A stretch of DNA of 64,000 nucleotides from Cordylochernes scorpioides. Taxonomy: Eukaryota > Arthropoda > Arachnida > Pseudoscorpiones > Chernetidae. The position numbers were made by a program, and so were the translations under genes. The stretch covers positions 11,681,425 through 11,745,424 of the forward strand of contig CP092869.1 in NCBI GenBank assembly GCA_030710605.1. The letters are read 5' to 3'. Below, piece after piece: positions 31,196 through 42,649 of this stretch (positions are counted from its first letter, which is position 1; each line of letters opens with the position of its first letter). The notes under the pieces were generated by a model, which was not told the origin of the DNA, searched no databases, and worked only from the letters and a program-made list of their open reading frames with translations.

Positions 31196-32716
31196 TCAGC
31201 ACCAATTAATGTCGATGGGAGCAGAAATATTATAATCTGGATCAGCCAGAGGCATGGTTTTGAGATGCGCCAAGTTTGACTTTGGACATGTAAGAGTTGG
31301 CAAATTATTTGTCAACTTATCTAACACCAAGGCGTTCACCTTGAAAAGTTCATCGGATTTGAAATGTGGCGTAAATTCAAACTCCACAAGTCCATAAGAG
31401 TGACTCTCAAAATGTCCCGAAATTCCCGATATCTGCGAATGTACGGTAACATATTGAAGTCCTAGTCTTTTTCTACATTGTCCTGATATAAAGTTCGCCT
31501 GAGACCCTGAGTCTATCAAGGCTCTACATGTCTGAGGCACACCATTGTTATCCTTGATTTTAATCCTAGCGGTTGTAAGCATAACATTTGAAAAATATTT
31601 CTCATTACTTAAAAGACAAGTTGTATTTTTGATGTCTTTTCCACACTCAAATTTCGCTTCATCAACTTCTTGAACCTTGGTTTCTTGGTGAATCAAAGTG
31701 TGGTGTCTTTTTTTGCAAATTTGACAAATGTTTTTGCAATAACAATTCTTTGCTAAGTGGTTTGGCTTTAAACATCTGAAACACAATTTAGCCGAACTAA
31801 CAAAATTCACTCTCTCTGACTCAGGTAATTTAGAAAATAAATTACAGCTTGAAAGAGCATGAGCACCTTCACATTTAAGACATTTCATCACATATGAATT
31901 ATAAGCATTCACCTTTTGTAAATCCTTTCTCATTGAATATTTCTCCACATTCGAATCTTTATTTGGCAAATTCTGCAAGCTTTTTGCGTGAATTTCTAAA
32001 AATTCCATTAAATCCTTAATTGAAGGCACAACTCTTGGGTTGTTCTGCAATTCCCAATGTTTTCTTGTGGTTTTATCAAGCTTATCTTGTATGATCTTGA
32101 CGAAAAATACCTCAGATAAACTATCGATTTGGTAACCTAATACTTTCACTGTTCTTACCATTTCGTTGCAGCTATCTAGAAGTTTAAACATTGACTTATG
32201 GTTTTCATCGGCTAATTTTGGTAATCTTAATGCATTATCTATTTGGGTGAAAATTAGATCCTTTGGGTTATCATATCTTGTTAATAAAGTTTGCCAAACC
32301 TCAACATAATTATCGGCTGTAATTGGAAATGCGTTGACCAGTCTTAGAGCTTCGCCTCTCAGTTGGCCTTTCAAATATTGTAACTTTTCAATATTAGGTA
32401 TTTGTGAGTTAGAACCAATTGCAGAAAAGAATAGATCCTTAAATGAAAGCCATGATTCTAATCTACCATCGAAAGTTGGCAACTCAAGTTTAGGCATTTT
32501 AATATGTAAATTAACTTTTTTCTCAGATGTTTCTTGCCCATTATGCCTTAAATCCAATTCACACTTTAATCTTATACACTTATCTACGCAATTTTCCACT
32601 TCGTCATTCAATTCATCATCCTCAAGTTGCTGCAAGAAAATATCACTCATTTTCATCAAATCATTATTTGCATACTCTAGTTTGCATTTCGTTGCATTTA
32701 CATCTACCATAGACAC
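31196..32716 (-). CDS. gag: BEL/Pao gag-protease
   Basis: 506-residue frame. Residues about 70-290 are the BEL gag domain (PKLELPTFDGRLESWLSF, then YDNPKDL and LPNKDSN). Three Cys/His knuckles follow: CLKCEGAHALSSC, CFRCLKPNHLAKNC and CQICKKRHHTLIH. The retropepsin active site ALIDSGSQANFI lies near residue 400. The listed first codon is GTG; the first ATG in frame is at 32,710. A likely original ATG at 32,796-32,798 lies upstream but out of frame, separated by a run of eight A (about 32,748-32,755), a probable indel site. The C-terminus is truncated by the frameshift near 31,195. Confidence 0.9.
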   Translation of the reverse strand: MSMVDVNATKCKLEYANNDLMKMSDIFLQQLEDDELNDEVENCVDKCIRLKCELDLRHNGQETSEKKVNLHIKMPKLELPTFDGRLESWLSFKDLFFSAIGSNSQIPNIEKLQYLKGQLRGEALRLVNAFPITADNYVEVWQTLLTRYDNPKDLIFTQIDNALRLPKLADENHKSMFKLLDSCNEMVRTVKVLGYQIDSLSEVFFVKIIQDKLDKTTRKHWELQNNPRVVPSIKDLMEFLEIHAKSLQNLPNKDSNVEKYSMRKDLQKVNAYNSYVMKCLKCEGAHALSSCNLFSKLPESERVNFVSSAKLCFRCLKPNHLAKNCYCKNICQICKKRHHTLIHQETKVQEVDEAKFECGKDIKNTTCLLSNEKYFSNVMLTTARIKIKDNNGVPQTCRALIDSGSQANFISGQCRKRLGLQYVTVHSQISGISGHFESHSYGLVEFEFTPHFKSDELFKVNALVLDKLTNNLPTLTCPKSNLAHLKTMPLADPDYNISAPIDINWC

Positions 32717-32902
32717 AATGGATTCGATATTTTCTTCAATGCCTTTTATGGGTTTTTTTTATCCTTTTTAATTTTTTAATTAAAGTTTCTTCTTCCATAA
32801 TTGCTATTATTTTATCTATATCTTTAGTTGCAATATATGGCTACAAAAACTTATGAGTTGCCTTTTTTTATTATTTTAACTTGAATTTTACTTACCTTGA
32901 AT

Positions 32903-32920
32903 CGGGCTCGAGTTGACCAA
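32903..32920 (-). promoter_or_regulatory. BEL primer-binding site
   Basis: Directly after the 5' LTR the element strand reads T-TGGTCAACTCGAGCCCG. TGG fits a tRNA 3' CCA. I cannot name the tRNA. Confidence 0.6.
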
Positions 32921-33160
32921 TGTATAATTCTTCTTAAAGTATAATTTTCTTTTACATCATAACCTTACATTATTAATACATTAGATCAGTAAAAACATGA
33001 GGCAACCATCTCGAACTTTTACCTTACTTTATTTTTCATATAACAAATGTAAACAACAAAAAAAGGTGATGATGATAAATTCAATGAATATTTACAGATT
33101 CATAGAAAAATTATATTAAAAATTTAACTATAATCATAAATACCCTAACTAAATTAAACA
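32921..33160 (-). repeat. BEL LTR (5')
   Basis: Partner of 27,478-27,718. Followed by the ATAAT target duplication that leads straight back into unit DNA (ATAATCAATATTTTATT). Confidence 0.92.
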
Positions 33161-33232
33161 ATAATCAATATTTTATTTAGGCTTTTCAATATTTCACAGC
33201 AATGAATTCGCTGATGTAATTGAGCTCTCACC

Positions 33233-33240
33233 TATAAATA
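33233..33240 (+). promoter_or_regulatory. TATA box of TRAF-B
   Basis: TATAAATA in the conserved promoter block. The BEL element ends only 72 bp upstream. Confidence 0.5.
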
Positions 33241-33405
33241 TTAAAAGCAGTATCCTTGTTTGGTTTATGTATATTTAATCTATGGAAATAATGATATTTA
33301 TTAACCATCCATATATTACTCTTGAAATTATAAAATTTATTGATATGTTCAAGAAAGTGTTTTGTGTGCATTTCAGATATGAATATCCAATCCTTTTGAA
33401 ATCAA

Positions 33406-34787
33406 ATGGCAGTTCATCAAAAGGAAGGCGAGGTGGTTTGTTCATTTGCAGAGAATGGCTGTCAGCAAGCCTTCAAGAGTTCCCAAGACGCCGACAATCA
33501 CACAGTTCTCTGCCAATATTCCACTAATCCTTGTCCACTCGGCTGCAATGACAAAATATGTAAGAAAGACTTGTTGAATCATTTGTCACAGATTTGTCCT
33601 TGTCGAAGTGGCTGGTGTCTTATTTGTGGCCTGGAGATGTTCTACAGCCAGATGGACTCTCATCGAGATCTTTGCTCCCTCAAGCCAGTCCAGTGTCCCT
33701 TCTGCGATATAGAGACAGTCCTCAAAGATCTGGAGTCTCACCAGAATTCCTGTTCTAGAAGACCTTTTCCTTGTAGCATGCAAGACCTAGGATGTGATTG
33801 GATCGGAGAGTCTTCGACAAGAGACAGTCATGAGCAAGATATGAACTTACATTTCCCTCTGTTTTGTCGTTCCCTGAAGAGAATCTCCCAGGAAACCTCT
33901 CAGAAGTGGAAGGCCATTGAACTAAAGTTGGATGATCTTAGCCTCAATATAAGGAACGAGGTCAGTGAAGGTATAGGTCAACAACTATTGCAACAACTCA
34001 CTTCATTTAAAAATGATACAATGACAGGATTGGATGAATTCGAAAATATCAAAGAAAAATTTACAAAAATATCAGATAATCAATCTAGAATGGAAAACAC
34101 TATGAAGCTTTTGACCGAAAGGCCAACAAAGTTTACAGATAAAAATAATACTGAAGAAGGCCATTCTACGATTGAGACAATAATGGATAAGAAAATAGAT
34201 CTGATGATGAAAAGGTTTGAAGATAAAGGATTCATAACAATACCTACAAACATAAGTTTATCACAAAATCACCCAAAAAAATTGGGTAATGTTGAACTTG
34301 ATTTAAAATTAGGACGGGATTGTTGGTTTCCCAATGTAGATTATAATTTATTCTTGGATCTTTCCCATAAATATGTAAAAGGATGCTCTGATTTAAGCGG
34401 ACTCACCCGTCTCCTCTGCGGCTATATAGATTATGCAAATTTAAAAAGTTATTTTAAGAAAACTACATTTACAATTAATGAAATTCCCATCAATGTGCAA
34501 TTTGATGGATCTTGTTCGAACTCCAAGAAGCTGACTTTGTCTGTCAAAATCAGGATTGAAAATAAAGAAGATGAAATTAAAGCTCATAAATATAGATACG
34601 GTATTTTGACATTATGTAACCCTTGTAATGATGAAGTCATTGTCTACTGTACTTCTCTAGTTGGTTCTTCAATTTCAGGACCGAATATTGACAAAAGACC
34701 TACTTTCTGGTAAGCAAGTAATCAATGGATAAATATTATGATGTCTTTCCAGGATATTTGAGAACATTTTTAATTTTATATTACTGA
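33406..34787 (+). pseudogene. TRAF-B: 3'-frameshifted TRAF-type zinc-finger gene
   Basis: Paralogue of TRAF-A. The frame runs 435 residues (33,406-34,713) with all five TRAF-type zinc-finger units intact (for example C97/C100/H112/C116), the coiled coil and most of the C-terminal domain. At TTCTGGTAAGC one A is missing relative to TRAF-A, so a stop follows Trp435 and the last 25 or so residues are lost. The remaining sequence to 34,787 is still recognisable. Because only the extreme C-terminus is lost, a partly functional product is possible. The N-terminal half is closest to TRAF-C (shared SSQ-ADNHTVLC and FYSQMDSH). Confidence 0.8.
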
Positions 34788-35284
34788 ATAAGTTTAAAAA
34801 ACTTAAGAGAACTTTTATTGTTTATCAGAATATATATGCATAAATATATTTATCGATTTTGCAATTTAGATATTTTATTAATAAAAAATTGTGAATTTTC
34901 GTAATAAAACTTGATTCTAAAATGCTTTAAAATATATATTTTGGTAATTACATTTTGTATTCATATATTTAGAAAGAGAATCCTCTTCATCATTAAAAAT
35001 TAATTAATTCAATTACTTTAAATCTATTCACACTTAAAATTTGGTTTTCTTATATTTAAACCCTACCAACCATATATTTCTGAAGGAAAGACTTCCTCTC
35101 GACATTATTATAGAAGTTTGGTTGGCCTTCTAAAAGATATCAAGGAGGGGAACTATGAATCAATGCTGTAACCTGCTGATCTACAATAGCATATTCAGAT
35201 GACTCCTTTACTCAAGTCTGAACCTTAAAAGGGAAACAAAAAACGCAGATAGATCGAAAAGTGATTAAGAAATTCGTGGTGGTA
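34788..35284. other. AT-rich 3' flank of TRAF-B
   Basis: Homologous to 14,863-15,364. No gene seen. Confidence 0.5.
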
Positions 35285-35560
35285 GCCCATGGTTAAACCA
35301 GTTCCTGAAGTCCACTCTTCTCCAGTTTTGTGATGGTAGTTATAAGCCTGGAAAATAGGTCCTCTATTGTCAGTTCTGAGCATAACAAGATATGCTCTGG
35401 CGAAGCTTCTGCACTATTGCATTTGAAGCAGTTATTGAAGTTTTTTTTGTCCATTTTGAAATTTTAAGGTTTTTATATGGCCACTTCTTAGTCGTGCGGC
35501 AATTATATTCCCTTTCAAAGAGCAACGGCCAAGTTTTATGAGACTTCATCTAGATAGCGC
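35285..35560 (-). pseudogene. LINE C-terminal relic, unit B
   Basis: Copy of 15,365-15,640, broken. Confidence 0.5.
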
Positions 35561-35699
35561 TACCTTTCAAACTGAACTCATAACAATTCTCTAGTCTGCT
35601 AAACTTACGTAAATAAATCAAACGAGCGCATTAATAACCATTATCTCAGAATGCAGATCCTTCATAGCATCTATTTTCATATCTGGACCTGCATAGTTA

Positions 35700-36277
35700 T
35701 CTTTGATGGCGGAAATAATAAAGTCCTGTACAGTGCTCCCTACATTAGTTTATGATGGGACCTGGACATTGTGGAATCAACGGCAATGAACTAGCAGACA
35801 TGACATCAAAATATAGTGCTATTACAGTCTTTCCACATTCATACTTTACATTGTCTCAAACTAATTCTCAAAACCGTTTATCTATTGCTGCTCTAATGTC
35901 ATTGACAGAAATATATTCCAAGGATTACTCAAATAGATTTCATAGGAATATTCCTTTCACATCAAGTTGTCTCTTGAAATTCTTCCAAATATCTACCAGA
36001 AAGAGCTTCTACTAACATTTTTACAATCCATTGATATGTCCTGGTAGGCATTTGCACTTGTACATCTAGAAACAGACCCAACCTGTCCTCACTGTTTGGA
36101 AGAACAACCTAAAGTTGTGCACATCTTCTTCAGCCGTCTATCTTTCCTGATACATTGGATACAGACATTTACAAGTATGCTTCCTGTACTGAAACACCTC
36201 AACCCTACTTCCAGACTCAACTTCATCATGGAACTTCCTGATCAACTAGTTCTTCTCAACAATCAACTAAACAAATG
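35700..36277 (+). pseudogene. LINE RNase H relic, unit B
   Basis: Best-preserved copy. The frame at 35,752-36,015 opens with PGHCGINGNELAD, the RNase H motif of non-LTR elements, and continues to CPHCLEE at about 36,088 and a stop at 36,275. It has lost the RT and endonuclease parts. Confidence 0.6.
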
Positions 36278-38583
36278 ATTAAAAACGCTTGGCACTATTC
36301 TATACTAATTAGATATTGTTGTCCTTTTGATATTTTTCATAAATAGTATAATTTTATTCAAATATTATTTTAATTTAATATTTTTTACTATTTTACTAAT
36401 ATAAATAATATAAACATGTGTTATTTTTTGAAGAATAAATATTCCTTTTCATATCATGTGTGTGTGTGAAATTTATCGCAATTTTCTTTCATACTAATTA
36501 CTATCTAATTTTAGCTTTGCATATGCAACATTTACTAGGGAATTTCTTTCAAATACAAAGATCATGAAAATTCGAAACAAATATTTTTCAATATATTTTT
36601 TATAAGTATTTATTATTACTTGAAAAATATTTATAAAAAAATTGATATATATTGTGCAATAAATTAATAAAGAGAGAGTAATCTCTCGAAATATTTCAAG
36701 AAAAATATTTTTTTATTTCACAGATCCAAGTACGCCCTTTTTATATAAATATCTATTTTTTTATAAATTTATTGTCATAGTTCTCTATTTATAATTTGAA
36801 ACTTTATTATATCAATTTTAGACAAAAATAATTTATTATGATCGTGCAACTGTTCCTTTCAGAGGGCTTGTTTAATATATCAGAAAATATCAAAATCCTA
36901 TTTCCATTTTATAATATTGGACAAAAATCCTTTCTTGATAAAAATCAAGGGAGGTCAATCACATAAAGGTTTCTTGATTTTGACCTTCGCCCATGTGGTC
37001 CAGCTTTACTTAAACGACAAAAATGGTGGTAGTAGGAGATTCCCGATTAAACGAAAGCCATTTGTCAATTTGTCCATATTGAAAAAGAGAATTATTATAT
37101 AAAGCGTTATTACACTAAGATTATATATATGTAGTAATGTAGTTTGTAATTCTGTTGGATATATGAATGTAGTGTGGCATGTTAGTTAGAAGCAGTCGTG
37201 GTGGTTGAGTGATGGGTGGTAAGGACACACAGGATCCAGAGGCCCCGTGAGAAATAGATCGGGGAGGAAAGATGGAAGGTCTGAGAACGACCCCTAGAAC
37301 AACTGGCGTCGAGACCACCTCGGTGAGAACTGTCCCTTGATCATCAGATCCGACGCTTTTAAACCAATTTGAGTAAGATAAATCCCCTAGGAGAGAATGA
37401 AGACTTGACACTTGTTTACAAAGGGGGTTGTTTTTTAACCCAGCTATCTTCCCTCTTTCCTTGTATTCCCACAAAGGCCATTTTATAAATATATTTCCGA
37501 ATATTATTATATATATCAAGCTTTCTGTTCATTTGAAAAAAAAAAAACTTAATAACTATACTCATGTAAAAAGAAGCATTTCAAAGTAAATTTATCTAAG
37601 CGAATCAGTTGCAGCATGTTAAGAGAGTAGCATATTGTCAAACTCTCTAATTCGAGTTATGAAAGAATCAAAGCAAGAACAAAGTACTGTTATATGTTAC
37701 TTTGTTGCCAAATTCTAGATAAAAATTAATAGATATTAAGTTTGCCTGAAAGATGTATATGATGAAGGTGAACGCGATTGGCTGAGAATCCTACCAATCA
37801 GTAATGAAGAAACCCATCTAGCCACCAGAGATGTCAATATCCCTGTTTTTGACAGTGGCTGTTGGATGATTTATGTTACTTGTTCTTCATAATACACGAA
37901 GGTAAATAAATAATTGTCCAACAGAGGTCCTTACCAATCCCGTGTGTTTATTTGGCCATCTTTGACACTGTAGTGACCTTTCAATACTTTCAATTTTGAA
38001 AATCATTTATGATTCTTGAATTTCGTACATATATGGGACCACTTATTATTATTTTTAGGGATTATTTTCAAAAATTACTAATTTTTGAATGTGGATATGT
38101 TGGCTATAAATAAAATTAGGATAAAAATAGGTAGAAATGGGTCTAATTAATGAATCATATAGTTTCTTAAAAATATCGCGACAGCCATAAAATTTAACTA
38201 TCAAATAAGTAAGGCACATTTTGGATTGAAATATACAGGGATAATTATTAGAAATTACAATGATTATAACGTTTCTCTTTTAAAAATAAGTTTGCGAAAA
38301 TATAAACACCTCTAAATATACCATCGAATAATTATACAGGGTCATGGAGACGAAATTCATAAATAAAATTCACAATCTTGGTATGGTTGGAATATAGGTC
38401 CTGTCATTAGGCTCACATGCAGTTAAAGAGGTGGTCTGGAGAGACCTCTTTGGTCCATTGTCATAATGTCCATAAGTCATGGAGCCTTATGGTTCAGATC
38501 GTTGAAATATCAAATAATAAACCCGTTTACCTTCTATCCAAGATATTTCTATTTGAGTGAAGTATATAATGTTATTTTTTTCG
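36278..38583. other. conserved downstream block, unit B
   Basis: AT-rich DNA matching 21,693-23,733 and 49,990-52,057. The small ORF seen at 22,802 in A has lost its first half here (about 37,763-37,890). The minus-strand frame 37,121-37,519 is not convincing as a gene. Confidence 0.5.
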
Positions 38584-39295
38584 GGTTAGTCAGAGTTACC
38601 TTTTTATTAAGCAACAAGGATAGTCTGATTATTTCAGCATATACAAAGTTGATCCTGTGTCAATGTTTTTGGAAGGAGTTGTGATGATCCAAATTACTCC
38701 TCGATATCAAACAGTCTCCTTCTACTTGATGGTACATTAATGAAACTTAATTATTTGTTTAATTTCATTTATTGGGTGTGAGAAAAGTATTGAATTTGAA
38801 TTTTGAGGGTTCATTTATATTAGATTTCTTTCAATCTATATCTCTTCATATATAAAGGCTTCGAGAAGTTTTTGCGAATTTTTTTTTTGTTATATGCAGA
38901 GAATAGAATATTTGTGGCATCAGTAAAGAAGTGCAGTTTTGTTCCTTCATAACGAAAAAATCAGATCATTAATTAATATGTAAGATAACATAGGACCAGT
39001 AAAACAGATAATTGAAAATGAATAATATCTAAACATTAATCTGGCTAGCTTATTTATATTATACTAGCGGATGTGTACCCGGCTTCGCCCGTGTTTTTTT
39101 CCGAGTGAAAGTTTGCCTAACCAATATTATTGATAATAATATTCCGAAACATAGAATATTATGAAAATAATGATACTAATATTCGTTAAATTATATATTT
39201 ATATAATATACAAAATATATTTTTCGAGCAAACATATCCACTCTCTCTACTGAATAGATTTTTAAAATATATACATAAATAAAAATACCAGAAAT

Positions 39296-39332
39296 ATACT
39301 ACATGATCTTAGCCAAAAGGCCGAGATACGAT
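39296..39332 (-). pseudogene. U2 snRNA 5'-end fragment
   Basis: The minus strand reads TCTCGGCCTTTTGGCTAAGA, identical to the highly conserved U2 5' region. It begins ATCGTA (U2 begins ATCGCT) and is followed by ATCATGTAGTAT, close to the next U2 bases. Homology then ends, so the branch-point-pairing region and the remainder are absent. It is a 5' fragment, not a functional U2 gene. Confidence 0.75.
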
Positions 39333-40732
39333 ATTCTATATAGAGAGATGACCTGGCTTCGAGTATCTTCTGCTCGAGTGAGTGTTTCGCTGGTAAAATT
39401 TTGTTCCTGCCTACTAAAAATTAATATCTGGCTTTGCCCGTGGTCTGCTTTAGTGAATATTCCCCTAAAGAATTTTGTTTATGTCAATCAAGCATGATAC
39501 AGCAATATTGTCATCATCATTTCTGACTAAAAAATATTGTTGCTCAGTACTTGTTTAATTATAATTTTTCTTGGTTAAAGCGCGACAAAAAGGTCTTCCA
39601 GATTTAACTCTCTGTCCTGTTCAAATATCAGCGAGATTAGTTACATATTGAGGGCGTGCATAGCCGACAAACATATGTATAAATATGAAAAAACATGTGC
39701 TCGTGGTCAGGAGATGCCTTCTTTATTTTTAATATATATATATATGTTCCCGGCTTCGCCCGGTTTTTACCCGAGTAAAAGTTTGCTTAACGAACATTTG
39801 TTAAAACGATTCTAGCAAACATCCAATCCCTACTGAATCTACACTTGTCTATACTCTCAATGATTCGATATTTTTTCCCGGTCCCCTTAAAAATACTCGA
39901 TAAGTTGAATAAAATCAATATTAATTGGCCCACTCATTAATTTGAAGTTGAAGGAATAGTATCTTGCCGCAAACGAACATTTGTGAATAACTGTATTCAG
40001 CAAATGTACCCGAAAAAAATTTACCAGAATAAAAGTTTGCCTAACAAACATTTGTTAAAACGATTCTAGAAAACATCCAATCCACCTAAATATAGGTATA
40101 TAAACGTATATATTGTTATATCCGTTTAAATATATTTTTAAAACATAATTTTTTGAAAATATTTATTAAATTTTAAATAAATACTAGTGATAAAAACGTA
40201 AGGAGAAAATATTTTTTATTCAAATAAACGTGTGACAAGCTTTCGGGCAGTCACGCCCTTCAACAGGTAATAAACTATGGTAGCAAAAGGCTTTATATAG
40301 GATTCCGTTTTGAGATATATTTACATATGTGAAGAATATAGGACGGCTAAAATACAATTTAGATTAAAAATATTTTGCAAATCTAAACTATTGTATATGA
40401 ATATTACGTAAGTATGCTAATCTTGTAATGCTAAAAGATAAACAAACGGTAAATTTGCAGATTGGCTATATTAAGAAACAATAAAATGAGACTGGATATC
40501 GACTGTTCAACCCGCCATCAGCGGCCACACTGGAACTATAAAGGGTGGGGTGGGGGGGAAGGGGGGGGTTTATAGGTTATTTGCGTGCTGGTTGTTGTTG
40601 TTGTTTATTATCGTTTGTTTATATAAAAAACTACATTGTATGTGATGATGATAGCAAAAATGAATTTTTTTATTAATTTACATAATTCATTGAGAAAAAA
40701 ATAATAAAAAAATTCACAAACAGGACAATATC

Positions 40733-41065
40733 TTATTTAAAATTTATCAATATAGATTGCCGTATGGTGTGTTGGGTGGTGTGGGGAAGCGAGCTGATGG
40801 CGGGCTCAACTCCCGCGATGATCCTAGGTATGTCTGCTCTGGATGGGGGTCTGCATTTAAGACCATAGGATAAGATTTCCCTTTGGCTGGGAGATGGCAC
40901 AAATGCAGTCAGGTTAATGAACGTGGGAGCGTGGGGTTTGCAGGGGAGGTATTCCGCAGGGAAGCCATACTTGGTGGTCCAGTGGGCTAATTTCGAAAGG
41001 TGGCAGGTTCTGCAACTAATGACAGCAAATCCCTCATATACAAACACACTCTTGATACAGGCCAC
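40733..41065 (-). pseudogene. PLE2 N-terminal ORF fragment
   Basis: 110-residue frame with FINLTAFVPSPSQREILSYGLK, like the region before the RT of Penelope-like proteins (NLS...E...L..GL). It ends before any RT motif. It is joined near 41,000 to the endonuclease tail in opposite orientation. Confidence 0.55.
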
Positions 41066-41230
41066 TCATTCAATCTAACTTCTCCCACAACCTTATACAA
41101 CAACATCCCAAATAAACACCAAAGACTGATCATAGAGGCCATTATTTCCATATCTAAAAACAGCATTAACCGACATATAGATTTACCTAAACAATATCAG
41201 GATATATGTCATAACTTAAATAACCTATAA
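41000..41230 (+). pseudogene. PLE2 endonuclease C-terminal fragment
   Basis: The frame contains IYKHTLDTGHSFN and RLIIEAIISISKNSIN, the C-terminal signature of the Penelope GIY-YIG endonuclease (His in the H-x-L-x-T-G-H context, Glu-Ala). The catalytic N-terminal half is missing. Confidence 0.65.
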
Positions 41231-41522
41231 ACCCCCCACCCCACCCTTTATAGTTCCAGTGTGGCCGCTGATGGCGGGTTGAACAGTCGATATCCAGTCT
41301 CATTTTATTGTTTCTTAACATAGCCAATCTGCAAATTTACCGTTTGTTTATCTTTTAGCATTACAAGATTAGCATACTTACGTAATATTCATATACAATA
41401 GTTTAGATTTGCAAAATATTTTTAATCTAAATTGTATTTTAGCCGTCCTATATTCTTCGCATATGTAAATATATCTCAAAACAGAATCCTATATAAAGCC
41501 TTTTGCTACCATAGTTTATTAC

Positions 41523-41551
41523 CTGTTGAAGGGCGTGACTGCCCGAAAGCT
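41523..41551 (+). ncRNA. hammerhead-like core, PLE2 right arm (variant)
   Basis: CTGTTGA (41,523-41,529), stem II GGGC/GCCC (41,531-41,534 with 41,541-41,544), then GAAAGCT. One core base departs from CUGANGA (A6 is U), so it is probably inactive. A mirror copy lies on the minus strand at about 40,238-40,266. Confidence 0.3.
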
Positions 41552-42649
41552 TGTCACACGTTTATTTGAATAAAAAATCTTCTCTCCTTACGTTTTTATC
41601 ACTAGTATTTATAATTAACGGAGAAAGTTTTCATGCTGTATTGATAAATTTTAAATAAGATATTGTCATGTTTGTGAATTTTTCAATTAATTTTTTTTTC
41701 TCAATGAATTATGTAAATTAATTTAAAAAATCATTTTTGTTATCATCATCACATACAATGTAATTTTTTATATAAACAAACGATAATAAACAACAACAAC
41801 AACCAGCACGTAAATAAATATATTTCCACAACAACAACAATGAATTTGCATCTTATTTATTATAAAACAACAACAAATTAAATTATGAATTTAAAAATAT
41901 ATTTCAACATTACAACCTTCTAACATTTAAAACAAAACGTTACAATAATTTCTTCAAATATATATTAATATTGAAATGCCAATTTTTTTTTACAACGTAA
42001 TTGGAATATTATATTTCTAAATTCTCAAATTAAATTTAGTATACTTGGAACACATTTTAGTATTTTTACAATTTATAAAGGTAATTTCCCCAGAAACCGC
42101 GAGAGGCGCTGTTTGCGAGTGAAAGTATGAAATTTACAAAAAAATTGCGACGATTATTTATTTCAAATCAAATTTAAACCAGAAAACCAGAAACCTTCCC
42201 AGTAGTATAGTAAATAACTTCCTAAAGTTTCACGGCGATTGGATAATCTTACCTTTTAAAAATATTCATCATGCAAACAAACTACGTGGAGTATTATTAA
42301 CCAATCAAATTCATTTATCGTTGCGAACAGTGCTGCCGCCAAGCGATAAAATGCTGGAACTAACGCTTTTTGGTTTTACATGTTTTAAAAAAGTACATTT
42401 ACCTTTATAGTTTTTTGAATAGCCTATATGTTAAAGGAAATCTCCAGCTACCTACATGCGAAATTTCATAATGATTGATTCTGTAGATTTAGCGCAACGC
42501 GATAACAAACATCGATTTTGGATTTCATTTTTATAGATATAAGGACAAGGATAAGGATATTATTTTAATATATGTTAACTGAAGAAAACATTCAGCAGAT
42601 GAAACTTACAGGATTTATATTATACACATATTGTATATAACATTTTTAG

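Larger units (their letters stand above)
27478..33160 (-). mobile_element. BEL/Pao LTR retrotransposon, 5,683 bp
   Basis: Complete in structure: 240/241-bp LTRs starting TGT and ending ACA, and a 5-bp target duplication ATAAT (27,473-27,477 and 33,161-33,165). A PBS-like stretch is at 32,903-32,920 and a polypurine tract at 27,719-27,728. It encodes gag-PR and RT-RNase H-IN on the minus strand. The LTRs differ at about five sites, so the insertion is recent but not new. A frameshift near 31,195 and a TAA at 30,700-30,702 interrupt the polyprotein, so this copy looks inactive. It is inserted between the upstream block and the TATA box of TRAF-B. Confidence 0.93.
23734..38583 (+). repeat. segmental duplication unit B (TRAF-B unit)
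   Basis: Second copy, about 9.2 kb without the 5.7-kb BEL/Pao insertion. It carries only two minisatellite units and lacks about 170 bp around 37,760 that A and C have. Confidence 0.85.
40180..41830. mobile_element. second Penelope-like element, rearranged (PLE2)
   Basis: Two interleaved inverted repeats: IR1 at about 40,180-40,560 with 41,228-41,612, and IR2 at about 40,565-40,750 with 41,640-41,815. Between them are an N-terminal piece on the minus strand and an endonuclease C-terminal piece on the plus strand. The outer ends read ACTAGTGATAAAAACGTAAGG. It is a different family from PLE1, but the arms have the same kind of core (CTGTTGA, GGGC/GCCC stem, GAAAGC). Confidence 0.75.
39063..42570. 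mobile_element. composite insertion private to unit C
   Basis: Interrupts the flank between GCTAGCTTATTTATATTAT and ATGTTAACTGAAG. The left edge reads ACCCGGCTTCGCCCG, repeated near 39,750; the right part (42,060-42,540) has AAATTTCATAATGATTGATTC and TTTTTATAGATATAAGG, the kind of tail I associate with RTE-like non-LTR elements in arthropods (recollection, not checked). Nested inside are a Penelope-like element and a U2 snRNA fragment. Confidence 0.6.

Noticed and set aside
33282-33527. 81-residue ORF upstream of and overlapping TRAF-B (also at 46,518 and 57,764)
   Set aside because: It overlaps the TRAF start in another frame, spans a likely intron and is a shadow of the conserved promoter and zinc-finger coding sequence.
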